From: Polyangium sp. 15x6
GTDB taxonomy: Bacteria; Myxococcota_A; Polyangia; Polyangiales; Polyangiaceae
Direction: 5' to 3'
Assembly: GCF_029960785.1 (NCBI RefSeq)
Contig: NZ_JASBQE010000107.1
Coordinates: forward strand, 1 to 38,693
DNA length: 38,693 bases
The translations under genes and the position numbers were made by a program. Every line of letters begins with the position of its first letter. The first letter of the stretch is position 1. The notes below the pieces were generated by a model that was not told where the DNA came from, ran no database searches, and worked only from the letters and a program-made list of their open reading frames with translations. This document shows, piece by piece, positions 7,674 to 16,081 of this stretch.

Positions 7674-8639
7674 GTGATGTTCCGCCGCACGGTTGATGCA
7701 ATCTCGTCCTCCGGGACGCCACGCTCGCTCGACACGACGCGGCTCCCGCTCCCCCAACCCAGGACCACTTGCGCCCCCGCACCGAGCGCGCCCGTGGAGC
7801 CCACGCTCGCGTTGCCTTGCGACGCCGATCCGAACGCGGTCCTCGCGCTCGACATGACCCCCGAGGCGCGCGACTTCTTCGCGTCGGCGCTCCGCGCGCT
7901 CGCCGCGTCCGACGTTCCTTTCCTCGTCGGCGGCGCCTACGCGCTCGCGCACCACGCCGGCATGCGACGGCGCACCCGCGACCTCGACGTCTTCGTCCGC
8001 CGCCGCGACGTCGGCGCGGCTCTCCTCGTCCTCGAAAACGCGGGTTACCCGACCTGCATCGCGTTCCCGCACTGGCTCGCCAAGGCGTACTCCGGGGACG
8101 AGCACGTCGACGTCATCTGGAGCTCGGGCAACGGCCTCGCCGAGGTCGACGATCTCTGGTTCGAGCACGCGGGCCGCGGCGAGGTCTTCGGCGTCGAGGT
8201 CGGCCTCTGCCCTGCGGAAGAGACCATCTTCGCGAAGTCCTTCATCCAGGAGCGCGAGCGATACGACGGGGCCGACGTCGCGCATGTCCTCCGCGCGCGC
8301 TGCGAGGATCTCGACTGGCCTCGGCTCGTCGCGCGCTTCGGCGATCACTGGCGGGTGCTCTTGAGCCAGCTCATCCTCTTCGGCTTCATCTATCCGACGG
8401 AGCAGCGCCGCATCCCGCCGTGGGTCATGCGCGATCTCGTCGCGCGCCTCGAAGCCGAGTACGCGTCGCCTCCCGAAGTGGGTCACGTCTGCCGGGGCAC
8501 GCTCCTCTCGCGCGCGCAGTACCTCGCCGATGTGAGCGAGGGCTGGGACGACGCGCGCCTCTGGCCCGCGGGCAGCATGACGTCCGAGGAGATCGCGCAC
8601 TGGACCGCCGCGATCGACCAGCCGCCCCCGCACCCTTGA
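7674..8639 (+). CDS. Nucleotidyltransferase-fold protein
   Basis: The core has the minimal polymerase-beta-type nucleotidyltransferase signature: LVGGAYALAHHAG (Gly86-Gly87), then TRDLDVFV with the metal-binding Asp103/Asp105, and a third carboxylate in EHVDVIW (Asp146). That arrangement is shared with AbiEii-like and MNT-type enzymes that move NMP groups onto protein, RNA or small molecules. The first 60 residues are Pro/Thr-rich and may not be translated; ATG at 7854 begins exactly at the folded part. No antitoxin-like partner is adjacent, so a toxin-antitoxin role is not indicated. The substrate is unknown. Confidence 0.75.
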   Translation: MMFRRTVDAISSSGTPRSLDTTRLPLPQPRTTCAPAPSAPVEPTLALPCDADPNAVLALDMTPEARDFFASALRALAASDVPFLVGGAYALAHHAGMRRRTRDLDVFVRRRDVGAALLVLENAGYPTCIAFPHWLAKAYSGDEHVDVIWSSGNGLAEVDDLWFEHAGRGEVFGVEVGLCPAEETIFAKSFIQERERYDGADVAHVLRARCEDLDWPRLVARFGDHWRVLLSQLILFGFIYPTEQRRIPPWVMRDLVARLEAEYASPPEVGHVCRGTLLSRAQYLADVSEGWDDARLWPAGSMTSEEIAHWTAAIDQPPPHP

Positions 8640-8666
8640 GCCTCGCCAACGCGAGAGCACGACTAC

Positions 8667-8696
8667 GGTTGGCGTGATTCGAGCGATCTGCCAACC
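8667..8696. other. Inverted repeat in the AT-richer leader of the VWA gene
   Basis: The 200-bp gap 8640-8840 is AT-richer than its surroundings. It contains GGTTGGC...GCCAACC separated by 16 bp, and an A/T-rich stretch around 8700-8750 that probably includes the promoter of the VWA lipoprotein gene. I cannot name a convincing -35/-10 pair. Confidence 0.35.
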
Positions 8697-8840
8697 ATGT
8701 TGCCAAAATTTCCGTGTAACTGAACAAATCCACCGAAAAACGACAAAACAGGACGGCATCCCTTTTGCGAAGAGGGGGAGGCGCTGCTGCTGAGGCAGCC
8801 AACTCGCCAGGCACCTCGCAAATCAGGAAAGGGAGCCCCC

Positions 8841-11144
8841 ATGAACCGCCGTCCTCTTCGTCCAGGTCTTCCGGGCGTCTTCGCTGCCACCTCCGCGATC
8901 GTCCTCCCCGGCCTCGCCGCCATCGGTTGCCTCGACCGACCCATCGACGTCGTCGACCCGCGCATCACGTCGACCATCGTCGAGGTCGTCCCGCACAGCG
9001 GCGTCGACAAGATCGACCTCATCCTCGGCATCGACAACTCGGCCTCCATGGCCGACAAGCAGCAGATGCTCGCCCAGGCCATCCCCGATCTGGTCGAGAG
9101 CCTCGTGAATCCGCCGTGCATCAACGAAGCGGGCACGCCCCTCCCGAGCGCCGAGCAGCCGAAGGGCCCCAGCGATGATTGCCCCACGGGTTCGCGCCGC
9201 GAGTTCGAGCCCGTGCTCGACATCCACATCGGCATCGTCTCGTCGAGCCTCGGCGGCCACGGCGGCGGGCATTGCCCCGACCTCCAGACCGACCCGAGCT
9301 GCAACGACGAGAAGGTCTCGAAGAACGACCGTGGTCACCTCCTCTCGCGCGCCGATCCCTGCGTCGCCGCCGAGGTCGTGCCGACGTACGCCGACAAGGG
9401 CTTCCTCGCGTGGGATCCGAAGGAGCAACTGAGCCCGCCTGGAGAGACGAACCTCGGCACGCTCGACGGCTCCGAGCCCGGCCTCGTGCCCGCGCTCGCC
9501 GACATGGTCCGCGGCACCGGTCAGGTCGGCTGCGGCTACGAGTCGCAGCTCGAGAGCATCTACCGCTTCCTCGTCGACCCCGAGCCCTACGACACCATCG
9601 ACGCCTCGTCGGGTAACGTGAAGGTGAGCGGCACGGACGACGCCCTGCTCGATCAGCGCAAGGACTTCCTCCGCCCCGACTCGCTCGTGGCGATCCTGAT
9701 GCTGAGCGACGAGAACGACTGCTCGATCAAGGAGACGGGCTTCAACTTCGTCGCCTCGCACACCGCAGCGCTGCCGCGCCCGCGCGCCGAGTGCGCGATC
9801 GATCCGAACGACAAGTGCTGCTCCTCTTGCGGCCTGAACCCGCCCGCGGGGTGCCCCGTGGATCCGGGATGCTTTGACGCCAAAGGAGACGTCATGGTGC
9901 TGACCCAATCCGAAGATCCCGTCGACCTGCGTTGCTTCGACCAGAAGCGCCGCTTCGGCGTGAACTTCCTCTACCCGACGGATCGCTACGTGAAGGCGTT
10001 CTCGAGCCCCGAGATCACGACGCGCAGCGGTGAGGTCGTGCAGAACCCGCTCTTCCCGAAGGCGGATCCCGCCGGGGGCGTGCCCGTCGTGCGCACGCCG
10101 GACCTCGTCTTCCTCGCCGGCATCGTCGGCGTGCCGTGGCAGGACATCGCCCGCGATCCGGCGGACCTGACGAAGGGCATCAAGAATGCGCGCGAGATGG
10201 GCGAGGACGGGACCTGGGACGTGATCGTCGGCGACCCCGCGAAGGGCATCCTGCCGACGGATCCGCTCATGCACGAGTCGCCCGATCCGCGCGCCGGAAA
10301 GCACCCGATCACCGGCGAGCAGACCGACATGGACCCGAGCTCGCCGCTCGGTAACTCGATCAACGGGCACGAGTACGACACGCTCGGCGAAGACCTCCAG
10401 TACGCGTGCATCTTCAAGCTGCCCGAGGCGACCGATTGTCCGAACGATCCGAAGTGCGCCGAGTGCCGCGACGGCACCGCGGGCAATCCGCTCTGCGATC
10501 CCGCCACGCCCACGATGCGCGTCCGCGCCAAGGCCTACCCCGGCCTGCGCCAGCTCGACGTGCTCCGCGGCCTCGGTGATCAGGGCATCGTCGGATCGGT
10601 TTGTCCGAAACAGGTCAACGATCGCACCAAGGCCGACTACGGCTACCGCCCCGCGATCGGCGCGCTCGTCGATCGGCTGAAGGCCAAGATCGGCGGCCCG
10701 TGCCTGCCGCGCACGCTCGACCGCGACGACAAGGGCGCCGTGAACTGCCTGCTCCTCGAGGCGCGCGCGACCGGCGGAGCTTGCTCGTGTGATCCCGAGC
10801 ATGCCCGGCTCCCCGTCGATAGCAAGCACGCCGCCGCGATCGACGAGGCCAAGGCGCGTTCGCCCGAGGCGGGCTGGGATTGCTTCTGCCAGATCCCGCA
10901 GCTCGAAAAGGAGGAGCTCTCCATCTGCCAGAACGACGTCTCGGACGACCCGGTCACGCCCGCCGGCGAACCCGTCAGTGGCTTCTGCTACGTCGACGCC
11001 TCGACCGACCCGGCCATCGGAAACCCGGCGCTGGTCGCCCGCTGCGCCGATGCCGAGCGCCGCACGATCCGCCTCGTGGGTGAGGGCGAGCCCTCCAAGG
11101 GCGCCACCCTGTTCGTCACCTGCTCGGGTGACTCCAGCCCCTGA
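8841..11144 (+). CDS. VWA-domain surface lipoprotein
   Basis: A 767-residue exported lipoprotein. The signal peptide ends in LAAIGC, with Cys30 as the lipidated residue. A von Willebrand factor A domain starts soon after: LILGIDNSASM supplies the DxSxS metal-ion site (Asp65, Ser67, Ser69), and LVAILMLSDENDCS is a later core strand. The middle and C-terminal parts are Cys-rich (CCSSCGLNPPAGCP; CPNDPKCAECRDGTAGNPLC; CSCDP; CFCQIP), pointing to several disulfides outside the cytoplasm. There is no transmembrane anchor. VWA lipoproteins mediate metal-dependent adhesion or complex assembly; the ligand is unknown. It stands alone with a 100-bp gap to the epoxide hydrolase gene. Confidence 0.85.
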   Translation: MNRRPLRPGLPGVFAATSAIVLPGLAAIGCLDRPIDVVDPRITSTIVEVVPHSGVDKIDLILGIDNSASMADKQQMLAQAIPDLVESLVNPPCINEAGTPLPSAEQPKGPSDDCPTGSRREFEPVLDIHIGIVSSSLGGHGGGHCPDLQTDPSCNDEKVSKNDRGHLLSRADPCVAAEVVPTYADKGFLAWDPKEQLSPPGETNLGTLDGSEPGLVPALADMVRGTGQVGCGYESQLESIYRFLVDPEPYDTIDASSGNVKVSGTDDALLDQRKDFLRPDSLVAILMLSDENDCSIKETGFNFVASHTAALPRPRAECAIDPNDKCCSSCGLNPPAGCPVDPGCFDAKGDVMVLTQSEDPVDLRCFDQKRRFGVNFLYPTDRYVKAFSSPEITTRSGEVVQNPLFPKADPAGGVPVVRTPDLVFLAGIVGVPWQDIARDPADLTKGIKNAREMGEDGTWDVIVGDPAKGILPTDPLMHESPDPRAGKHPITGEQTDMDPSSPLGNSINGHEYDTLGEDLQYACIFKLPEATDCPNDPKCAECRDGTAGNPLCDPATPTMRVRAKAYPGLRQLDVLRGLGDQGIVGSVCPKQVNDRTKADYGYRPAIGALVDRLKAKIGGPCLPRTLDRDDKGAVNCLLLEARATGGACSCDPEHARLPVDSKHAAAIDEAKARSPEAGWDCFCQIPQLEKEELSICQNDVSDDPVTPAGEPVSGFCYVDASTDPAIGNPALVARCADAERRTIRLVGEGEPSKGATLFVTCSGDSSP

Positions 11145-11244
11145 GCGGACCCGGACGCACCTTCTTGTCACTGCCCAGCGTTGACGCGCGCCCCGTCCCG
11201 GGGGAGACGGGAGGAGAGCAGCGCGAGACCGGAGTCTTCACCGC

Positions 11245-12207
11245 ATGGGCACGATCATCCGCCATACCTTCCTGGACTCGAACGGCATCCGCATGCACGT
11301 GACCGATGCGGGCCGCGGCTATCCGATCCTCCTCTGCCACGGCTTTCCCGAGCTCTGGTACTCCTGGCGTCGCCAGATCCACGCTCTCGCCGAGGCTGGT
11401 TTCCGCGTCCTCTGCCCGGATCTTCGTGGGTACGGGGGGACGGACGCGCCCGAGGAGATCGAGAGCTACGTGATGCGCGAGCTCGTCGAAGACATCCACG
11501 GCCTCTTCGACGCGCTCGGCATCGACAAGGCGGGCGTGGTCGGGCACGACTGGGGCGGCTCGCTCGCGTGGCAATTCGCGCTGCGCCACCCCGAGCGCAC
11601 CGAGCGCGTGGCGAGCCTCAACACCCCGTACGTCCCGCCGGGCCCCGTGGCCCCGAGCGTCATGTACCGCGACGCCTTCGGCCTCACGGACAAGACGTTC
11701 TACATGCGTTACTTCCAGGAGCCGGGCGTCGCGGAGCGCGAGCTCGAGGTCGACGTGCGCGACACGTTCCAGAAGATCATGCGCCCGGCGAAGTACGCCG
11801 ATTCCCTCGCCACGTTCATGACCGTCGGTGATGGTACGTCGCTGCTCGGCAAGATCGGCCCCGGCGAGACGTTCCTCTCGAAGATCGACCTCGACACGTA
11901 CGTGCGCATCTACAAGCGCACGGGCTTCCGCGGCGGCCTCAACTGGTACCGCGCGATGGATCTTTCGTGGGAGGAGGATCGCTCGCTCCCGTCCCACGAG
12001 ATCGACCTGCCCGCGTTGCTCGTGGTCGCGGACAAGGACCCCGTCCTTCGGCCGCAGATGGCGGAGCTCTCGATGCCGTACGTGAAGAACCTGCGCGTCG
12101 CGCGCGTCGCGGATTGCGGCCACTGGACGCAGCAGGAGAAGCCCGCCGAGGTCGCGAACCTCCTCATCGACTTCTTCGGCGACCTCCGCGATCCCTCGAT
12201 GGAGTGA
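11245..12207 (+). CDS. Epoxide hydrolase (alpha/beta hydrolase fold)
   Basis: Likely opens epoxides to vicinal diols. The 320-residue cytoplasmic protein shows HGFPELWYSWR (residues 32-42, oxyanion hole), nucleophile Asp102 in GHDWGG, an acid in VVADKDPV (Asp263 or Asp265) and His293 in DCGHWTQQEKP. A cap with candidate ring-opening tyrosines lies between (TFYMRYFQEPG). Asp rather than Ser at the nucleophile separates it from esterases; haloalkane or fluoroacetate dehalogenases are close relatives, but HGFPELWYSW is more epoxide-hydrolase-like. There is no signal peptide. Its stop abuts the stop of the convergent GMC oxidoreductase with no base between them. Confidence 0.88.
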   Translation: MGTIIRHTFLDSNGIRMHVTDAGRGYPILLCHGFPELWYSWRRQIHALAEAGFRVLCPDLRGYGGTDAPEEIESYVMRELVEDIHGLFDALGIDKAGVVGHDWGGSLAWQFALRHPERTERVASLNTPYVPPGPVAPSVMYRDAFGLTDKTFYMRYFQEPGVAERELEVDVRDTFQKIMRPAKYADSLATFMTVGDGTSLLGKIGPGETFLSKIDLDTYVRIYKRTGFRGGLNWYRAMDLSWEEDRSLPSHEIDLPALLVVADKDPVLRPQMAELSMPYVKNLRVARVADCGHWTQQEKPAEVANLLIDFFGDLRDPSME

Positions 12208-13770
12208 TCACGCAGAGCGCGCGAGCCGCCGGAACCTCTCCGCGAGGCGCCAGGCGATGCGCGTCGCCATGGCCATGATCGGCTCCTGCGAATTCACGCC
12301 GATGCTCGTCGGCAAGATCGAGCCGTCGGCCACGAAGAGCCCCGGCAGCTCGTACGTCTGGCCGTCCGGATCGACGACCCCGCGCCGCGGATCGTTCGCG
12401 GCGCGCGCGCTCCCGAGCGGGTGGAACGCCATGCATTCGAGGCGGCGCGCGTCGTAGTTCGACCGTTCGAGCGCGAGCGCATCGTCCATCGTGCGCACCG
12501 GACCCGCGCCCGTCACCGACGTGTAGACCTCGCGCGCGCCGGCCGCGAGCGCCATCTCCGACACGATCGTGATCCCACGCCGCAGCCGCGCGAGGTCCTG
12601 CGGCGCCATCTCATACGTCAGGATCGGCTCGCGCCCTGGACCCGCCCGCACCGTGCCTCCGCCTTCGTCGTGCACCATCGCGCCGAACACCGCGAGCCTC
12701 CGGACCTCGCGCGCCATGCGCCGGAGCCGCGGGCCCACGCCCGGCATGCCCGCCGCGAGCACGTTCACGCTGCTGTACACGCCGACGAGCTTGATCCCCT
12801 CGGGCGCGAAATCGTCCGAGTACACGCTCTGCATCGCGCCGTCCCAGCCGCCGATCTCCTCGTCGAACACCGCCACGCAGCGCACGGCTGGGTGGAGCGT
12901 CACCCGCCGTCCGAGCTTCTCGCTCGTCCGCCCCACGCCGCTCGCCCCGAGCAAGAGCGGCGTGTGCAGCGTCCCGCAAGCGGCCACGACGACCGGCGCG
13001 CGCACGACGAACCGGAACGACGGCCGCCCGCCCTCGCCGCCGAGCAGCCACCCCTCGACGCCGGCCGCGCGCCCGTTTTCGACGCGCACCCGCGTCACGA
13101 GCGCGTCCGACACGATGCGCGCTCCGCGCGCGAGCGCGCTCGGCAGATACGACACGTCCACCGAGCGTTTCGCGCCTGCCGGACATGTAAAGTTGCACCG
13201 CGCGTTGCCCTCGCACGCCTCGGCGTTGCGGCGCATGGGCTTCATCGTGAGCCCGAGCTTCTCCGCGCCCTCGACGAACTTCATCGTGGAGCGCGAGCGC
13301 AACGTGGCCGGCACCTCGCGCACGGACAGCCTGCGCTCGACGTCCTCGTATGCCGGTTCGAGCGCGCGCTCGGAGAGCGCGTCGAGCCCGAGATCGGCGA
13401 CCCACTGATGATGCACGCTGCTCGGGATCCGGAAGCAAACGCCGCCCGTCAGCAGCGACGAACCTCCCACGGCCCGCCCCATGGTGATCGCGATGATCGG
13501 CGTCTGCCCGATCCCGAATGCGGTCGCCATGCCCGACTCGCGGAACAGCCGGCGCAGCGCCTCGCTCGGCCGGAACCGCTGGTACTCTTCAGGCCGGTAA
13601 TACGGCCCCTCTTCGAGCACGATCACCCGCAGGCCCGCCTCGGCGAGCAGCGTCGCGACGACCGAGCCGCCCGCCCCGGACCCGACCACGACCACGTCGC
13701 ACGACGCCTCGAACGGCCCCGACAAGTCCCGCCCGTGGACGACACTCTCGCCCGATGGAACGTCGCTCAT
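12208..13770 (-). CDS. GMC-family FAD oxidoreductase
   Basis: A 520-residue flavoprotein of the glucose-methanol-choline family, oxidising an alcohol or sugar hydroxyl. The FAD-binding VVVGSGAGGSVVATLLAEAG is near residue 27, followed by LEEGP, the MGRAVGGSS loop and a C-terminal active-site region with HPLGSAR and NSQEPIMAMA. The segment CEGNARCNFTC contains three cysteines typical of the branch related to long-chain alcohol and sterol oxidases, possibly structural. The start is ATG 13770, overlapping the stop of the upstream small gene in ATGA; longer upstream frames shadow that gene. The substrate is not predictable. Confidence 0.9.
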   Translation of the reverse strand: MSDVPSGESVVHGRDLSGPFEASCDVVVVGSGAGGSVVATLLAEAGLRVIVLEEGPYYRPEEYQRFRPSEALRRLFRESGMATAFGIGQTPIIAITMGRAVGGSSLLTGGVCFRIPSSVHHQWVADLGLDALSERALEPAYEDVERRLSVREVPATLRSRSTMKFVEGAEKLGLTMKPMRRNAEACEGNARCNFTCPAGAKRSVDVSYLPSALARGARIVSDALVTRVRVENGRAAGVEGWLLGGEGGRPSFRFVVRAPVVVAACGTLHTPLLLGASGVGRTSEKLGRRVTLHPAVRCVAVFDEEIGGWDGAMQSVYSDDFAPEGIKLVGVYSSVNVLAAGMPGVGPRLRRMAREVRRLAVFGAMVHDEGGGTVRAGPGREPILTYEMAPQDLARLRRGITIVSEMALAAGAREVYTSVTGAGPVRTMDDALALERSNYDARRLECMAFHPLGSARAANDPRRGVVDPDGQTYELPGLFVADGSILPTSIGVNSQEPIMAMATRIAWRLAERFRRLARSA

Positions 13771-14282
13771 GGCGCGCGCTCCGGCGCGACCGGAAGCCGC
13801 CTTCGTGCCGTCGTGCTCGGCCGATCGAATCCTGTCGACGCGAGCTCCTCGCCCTCCTCGAACACGGCCACGCTCGTCGGCACCTTGAAGGCCACGAGCA
13901 GCAGCGCGAAGAACCCGAACTGGCTTTGCTCGAGCGCCTCCAGGTAGCCGACCCGCCGCGCGATGGGCAGGCGGCTCATGCGGGAGAAGGCGCCGATCAC
14001 GAAGAGCGGCATCATCTCGAGCAGCCACGTGAGCACCGCGAAGCCGCGGCGCAGATCGCTGCTCGCGCGGCCCACGGAGTGGTCGAGCCACGCCGTGGCG
14101 CGCTCGCAGATGGCCGGGCTCGCCGGCACGATCGCGCCCTTTTCGTCCTCGTCCGCGTACATGGCCTCTGCGTAGGCGAAGACCACCCGACGCGCCCGGG
14201 GCGAGAGGCCCCGCACGGGCCAATCGAGCCGATCGAGCGCGACTTCGGTCCCCGACGACTGTCCCGAAGCGACGTCCGACAT
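13767..14282 (-). CDS. Small accessory subunit of the GMC oxidoreductase (probable)
   Basis: A 171-residue protein translationally coupled to the GMC enzyme (ATGA overlap). It is mostly helical, with two hydrophobic stretches (VLTWLLEMMPLFVIGAF and FGFFALLLVAFKVPTSVAVFE) that could associate with the membrane or the enzyme. There is no signal peptide. GMC dehydrogenases are often paired with a small subunit (for example gluconate 2-dehydrogenase subunit 3 types), and position and size suggest the same here. The Ser/Gly N-terminus resembles the start of the downstream gene (both begin MSDV), likely coincidence. Family assignment is inference from context. Confidence 0.7.
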   Translation of the reverse strand: MSDVASGQSSGTEVALDRLDWPVRGLSPRARRVVFAYAEAMYADEDEKGAIVPASPAICERATAWLDHSVGRASSDLRRGFAVLTWLLEMMPLFVIGAFSRMSRLPIARRVGYLEALEQSQFGFFALLLVAFKVPTSVAVFEEGEELASTGFDRPSTTARRRLPVAPERAP

Positions 14283-14353
14283 TGGGCGAAGCCTAGCACC
14301 TGTTTGGAAGGATACAGGCTCCAGGTCCGACGAAATTGCGCTGTGGGGTGGAC

Positions 14354-14387
14354 AAACGCAAAACGCCCCGGGTTTTCCCGGGGCGTT
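14354..14387 (-). terminator. Rho-independent terminator of the Cys-rich lipoprotein gene
   Basis: A perfect 11-bp stem (14362-14372 with 14377-14387) and 4-nt loop. On the minus strand the stem runs into TTTTGCGTTTG. It lies 31 bp after the lipoprotein stop and isolates that gene from the GMC operon. Confidence 0.9.
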
Positions 14388-14417
14388 CGGCGGGGTGTAC
14401 TCGCCGAGGTCAGATCA

Positions 14418-14993
14418 TCAGTAGGGGAGGACGCACTGCGTGCTGCAGCCGCTGCCACCACCCCAGATCTGGGAAGCACCCCTCGGCGCGATGATGCCGC
14501 CGCAGGTGGTGACCTGAACGGCGTGCGGCGGGCAGGGGGGCTCTTCATCCGGAACGCAGACGCACTCGGGCGGGGCGATGATCGACTGAACGCCGCCCGG
14601 CGCCTTGACACTGCACTCCTCATGCTCGCCAGGCGGGCATGCGGGGGGCTCTTCGTCCGGAACGCAGACGCACTCGGGCGGGGCGATGATCGACTGAACG
14701 CCGCCCGGCGCCTTCACGCTGCACTCCTCGTGCTCGCCAGGCGGGCACGCGCTCGGCGGCTCCTCGACGGGCGGCTCCTCGACGGGCGGCTCCTCCGGCG
14801 GAGGCTCGCACTCGCAAGGGGGCGCGACGAGGTTCGACGAGCCGGCGACGACCGTCGGGCACTCGCAGGGCGCGGCGAGCGACTGCTCGCTCTGCCCGAT
14901 CAGCTCCTCTTTCTCGCTGACGCTACACCCAGCGGCGAACGCGAAGAGAGAAGCCATCGCAAAGAGCCCGGTGATCGAACGAAGCGTATTCAT
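14418..14993 (-). CDS. Cys/Pro-rich repeat lipoprotein
   Basis: A 191-residue exported lipoprotein of unknown function. The signal peptide ends FAFAAGC (lipid Cys23). A Glu-rich neck (EKEELIGQSEQSL) is followed by a Pro/Glu spacer with VEEPP repeats. Two near-identical 36-residue repeats come next (CPPGEHEECSVK ... IIAPPECVCVP); a degenerate third unit (CPPHAVQVTTCGGIIAPRG) and a Gly/Ser/Cys tail ending CVLPY close the protein. Cysteines are paired, as in disulfide-stabilised secreted proteins. The start is ATG 14993 with AGGAGT 7-8 nt upstream; an upstream in-frame TTG (15065) has no comparable site. It is a single-gene unit with its own terminator, divergent from a two-component system across 401 bp. 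Confidence 0.85.
   Translation of the reverse strand: MNTLRSITGLFAMASLFAFAAGCSVSEKEELIGQSEQSLAAPCECPTVVAGSSNLVAPPCECEPPPEEPPVEEPPVEEPPSACPPGEHEECSVKAPGGVQSIIAPPECVCVPDEEPPACPPGEHEECSVKAPGGVQSIIAPPECVCVPDEEPPCPPHAVQVTTCGGIIAPRGASQIWGGGSGCSTQCVLPY
14541..14750 (-). repeat. Two tandem 108-bp in-frame repeats
   Basis: Copy 1 begins at 14541 and copy 2 at 14649. Over about 100 aligned bases I count five differences, and each is synonymous (Asp GAT/GAC, Ser AGT/AGC, Val GTC/GTG, His CAT/CAC, Ala GCA/GCG). Confidence 0.9.
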
Positions 14994-15394
14994 GAGATGA
15001 CTCCTACGCGCATTCTCTCGCGCGTCATGAGAACCAGACACGTCGGATACACGTTCCCCCAGCAACAGCGCGGCGAGCTGTGAATCCGAATACCTGCGGA
15101 GACCAATTTGGAGTTCCGCGATGACTCTTCTACTTACCAGTTCACCTCCCGGAAGAGCAAGGACTTTCGTTTTCCAGCGCTCTGATCCAGGGCAGGGGAG
15201 CAGGAATGCGTCGCCGGCCCCGTTCCGTACGTTTTCCCTTCCGGAATGGGTTTCCGTGCGGGCATCATGAAGGGTTTCGTTCTCGCCGCGCGGCCCCTTT
15301 GCATTTCTTCATGGAAGGCCTCGCAGGCGCTTCACGAGGCGCGCGCAAGCTCGGGTGACGGCCGCTTTCGTGGCCCTGGTACTCTGCCAACGCC
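14994..15394. other. 401-bp divergent intergenic region, no gene
   Basis: Upstream region of both the Cys-rich lipoprotein gene (-) and the response regulator gene (+). It is AT-richer than the genes around it. On the minus strand TTGCTC-N18-TAAGTA (about 15133-15162) is a weak sigma-70-like candidate. TTCCGGAA, flanked by CCC and TGGG, near 15236-15250 is a short palindrome that could bind the response regulator. Short ORFs here look like chance. Confidence 0.4.
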
Positions 15395-16081
15395 ATGGCG
15401 CTCCGCGTGCTCCTCATCGACGACGACGTCCGGCTCTTCGACCTCCTGTCGAGTTACCTCGAGCAGAACGGTTTTCACGTGACCGGAGCCCCGGACGGAC
15501 CCCGCGGGCTCGCCGCGCTGGAGGCCGGCACCTTCGACGTGGTGCTGCTCGACGTGATGATGCCCGGGATGGATGGGATCGAGGTCTGTCGCCGGATCCG
15601 ACAGAAAAATACGATCCCGGTCCTCATGCTCACGGCGCGCGGCGACGAGACGGATCGTGTCGTCGGCCTGGAGATCGGCGCCGACGACTACATCGCCAAG
15701 CCCTTCAGCCCGCGCGAGCTGCTCGCACGGATCAAGGCCGTCTTGCGCAGGGCAAGGCCCGAGGTCGCCGGAGAGCGGATCGTCGCGGGCGACATCGTGA
15801 TCGACGTCCCCGGACGCGTGGTCACGCGCGACGGAGAGCTCGTGGAGCTCACGGGCCTGGAGTTCGATTTGCTCTGCGCGCTCGCGAGGCGCCCGGGACG
15901 CGTGGTCGCCCGGGACGCGATGCTCTCGGAGGCGGGGCGCGGAGACGTGATCGTTGGAGAACGAACGGTCGACGTGCACATCTCGCACCTGCGGCAGAAG
16001 CTCGGTGACGACCCGCGCTCGCCGCGGCTCATCAAGACGGTGCGCGGCGTGGGGTACGTTCTCGCGAAAGAAAAGTCGTGA
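15395..16081 (+). CDS. OmpR-family response regulator
   Basis: A 228-residue regulator. The receiver domain (1-120) has the acidic pocket IDDD (9-11), phospho-acceptor Asp53 in LLDVMMPGMDG, the Thr of MLTARGD and the conserved Lys of AKPFSP. The C-terminal winged helix (about 128-225) ends with TVDVHISHLRQKL and the typical RLIKTVRGVGYVL. It is the DNA-binding half of a two-component system; its stop overlaps the kinase start (GTGA). The closest general type is CpxR/RstA-like, but the signal and regulon are unknown. The neighbouring divergent lipoprotein gene is a natural target to test. Confidence 0.95.
   Translation: MALRVLLIDDDVRLFDLLSSYLEQNGFHVTGAPDGPRGLAALEAGTFDVVLLDVMMPGMDGIEVCRRIRQKNTIPVLMLTARGDETDRVVGLEIGADDYIAKPFSPRELLARIKAVLRRARPEVAGERIVAGDIVIDVPGRVVTRDGELVELTGLEFDLLCALARRPGRVVARDAMLSEAGRGDVIVGERTVDVHISHLRQKLGDDPRSPRLIKTVRGVGYVLAKEKS

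Noticed and set aside
7674-8639. MNT/HEPN-type toxin-antitoxin pair
   Set aside because: No HEPN or other partner gene is adjacent; both neighbouring genes are unrelated and separated by gaps.
8823-11171. Long minus-strand open frame opposite the VWA gene (782 codons)
   Set aside because: Its composition (Arg/Ala/Val/Asp-rich, no domains) is that of an antisense frame of a GC-rich gene, while the plus-strand frame has a lipobox, VWA site and cysteine pattern.
11196-11220. Hairpin CCCGTC/GACGGG before the epoxide hydrolase as terminator
   Set aside because: Short stem, large loop and no T run; at most a weak leader structure.
13771-14223. Extended N-terminus of the GMC oxidoreductase reaching 14223
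   Set aside because: That part overlaps the small partner gene in another frame; ATG 13770 directly precedes the FAD-binding motif.
14541-14750. Assembly duplication
   Set aside because: The two 108-bp copies are not identical; the differences are silent and in frame, so a real coding repeat is more likely.
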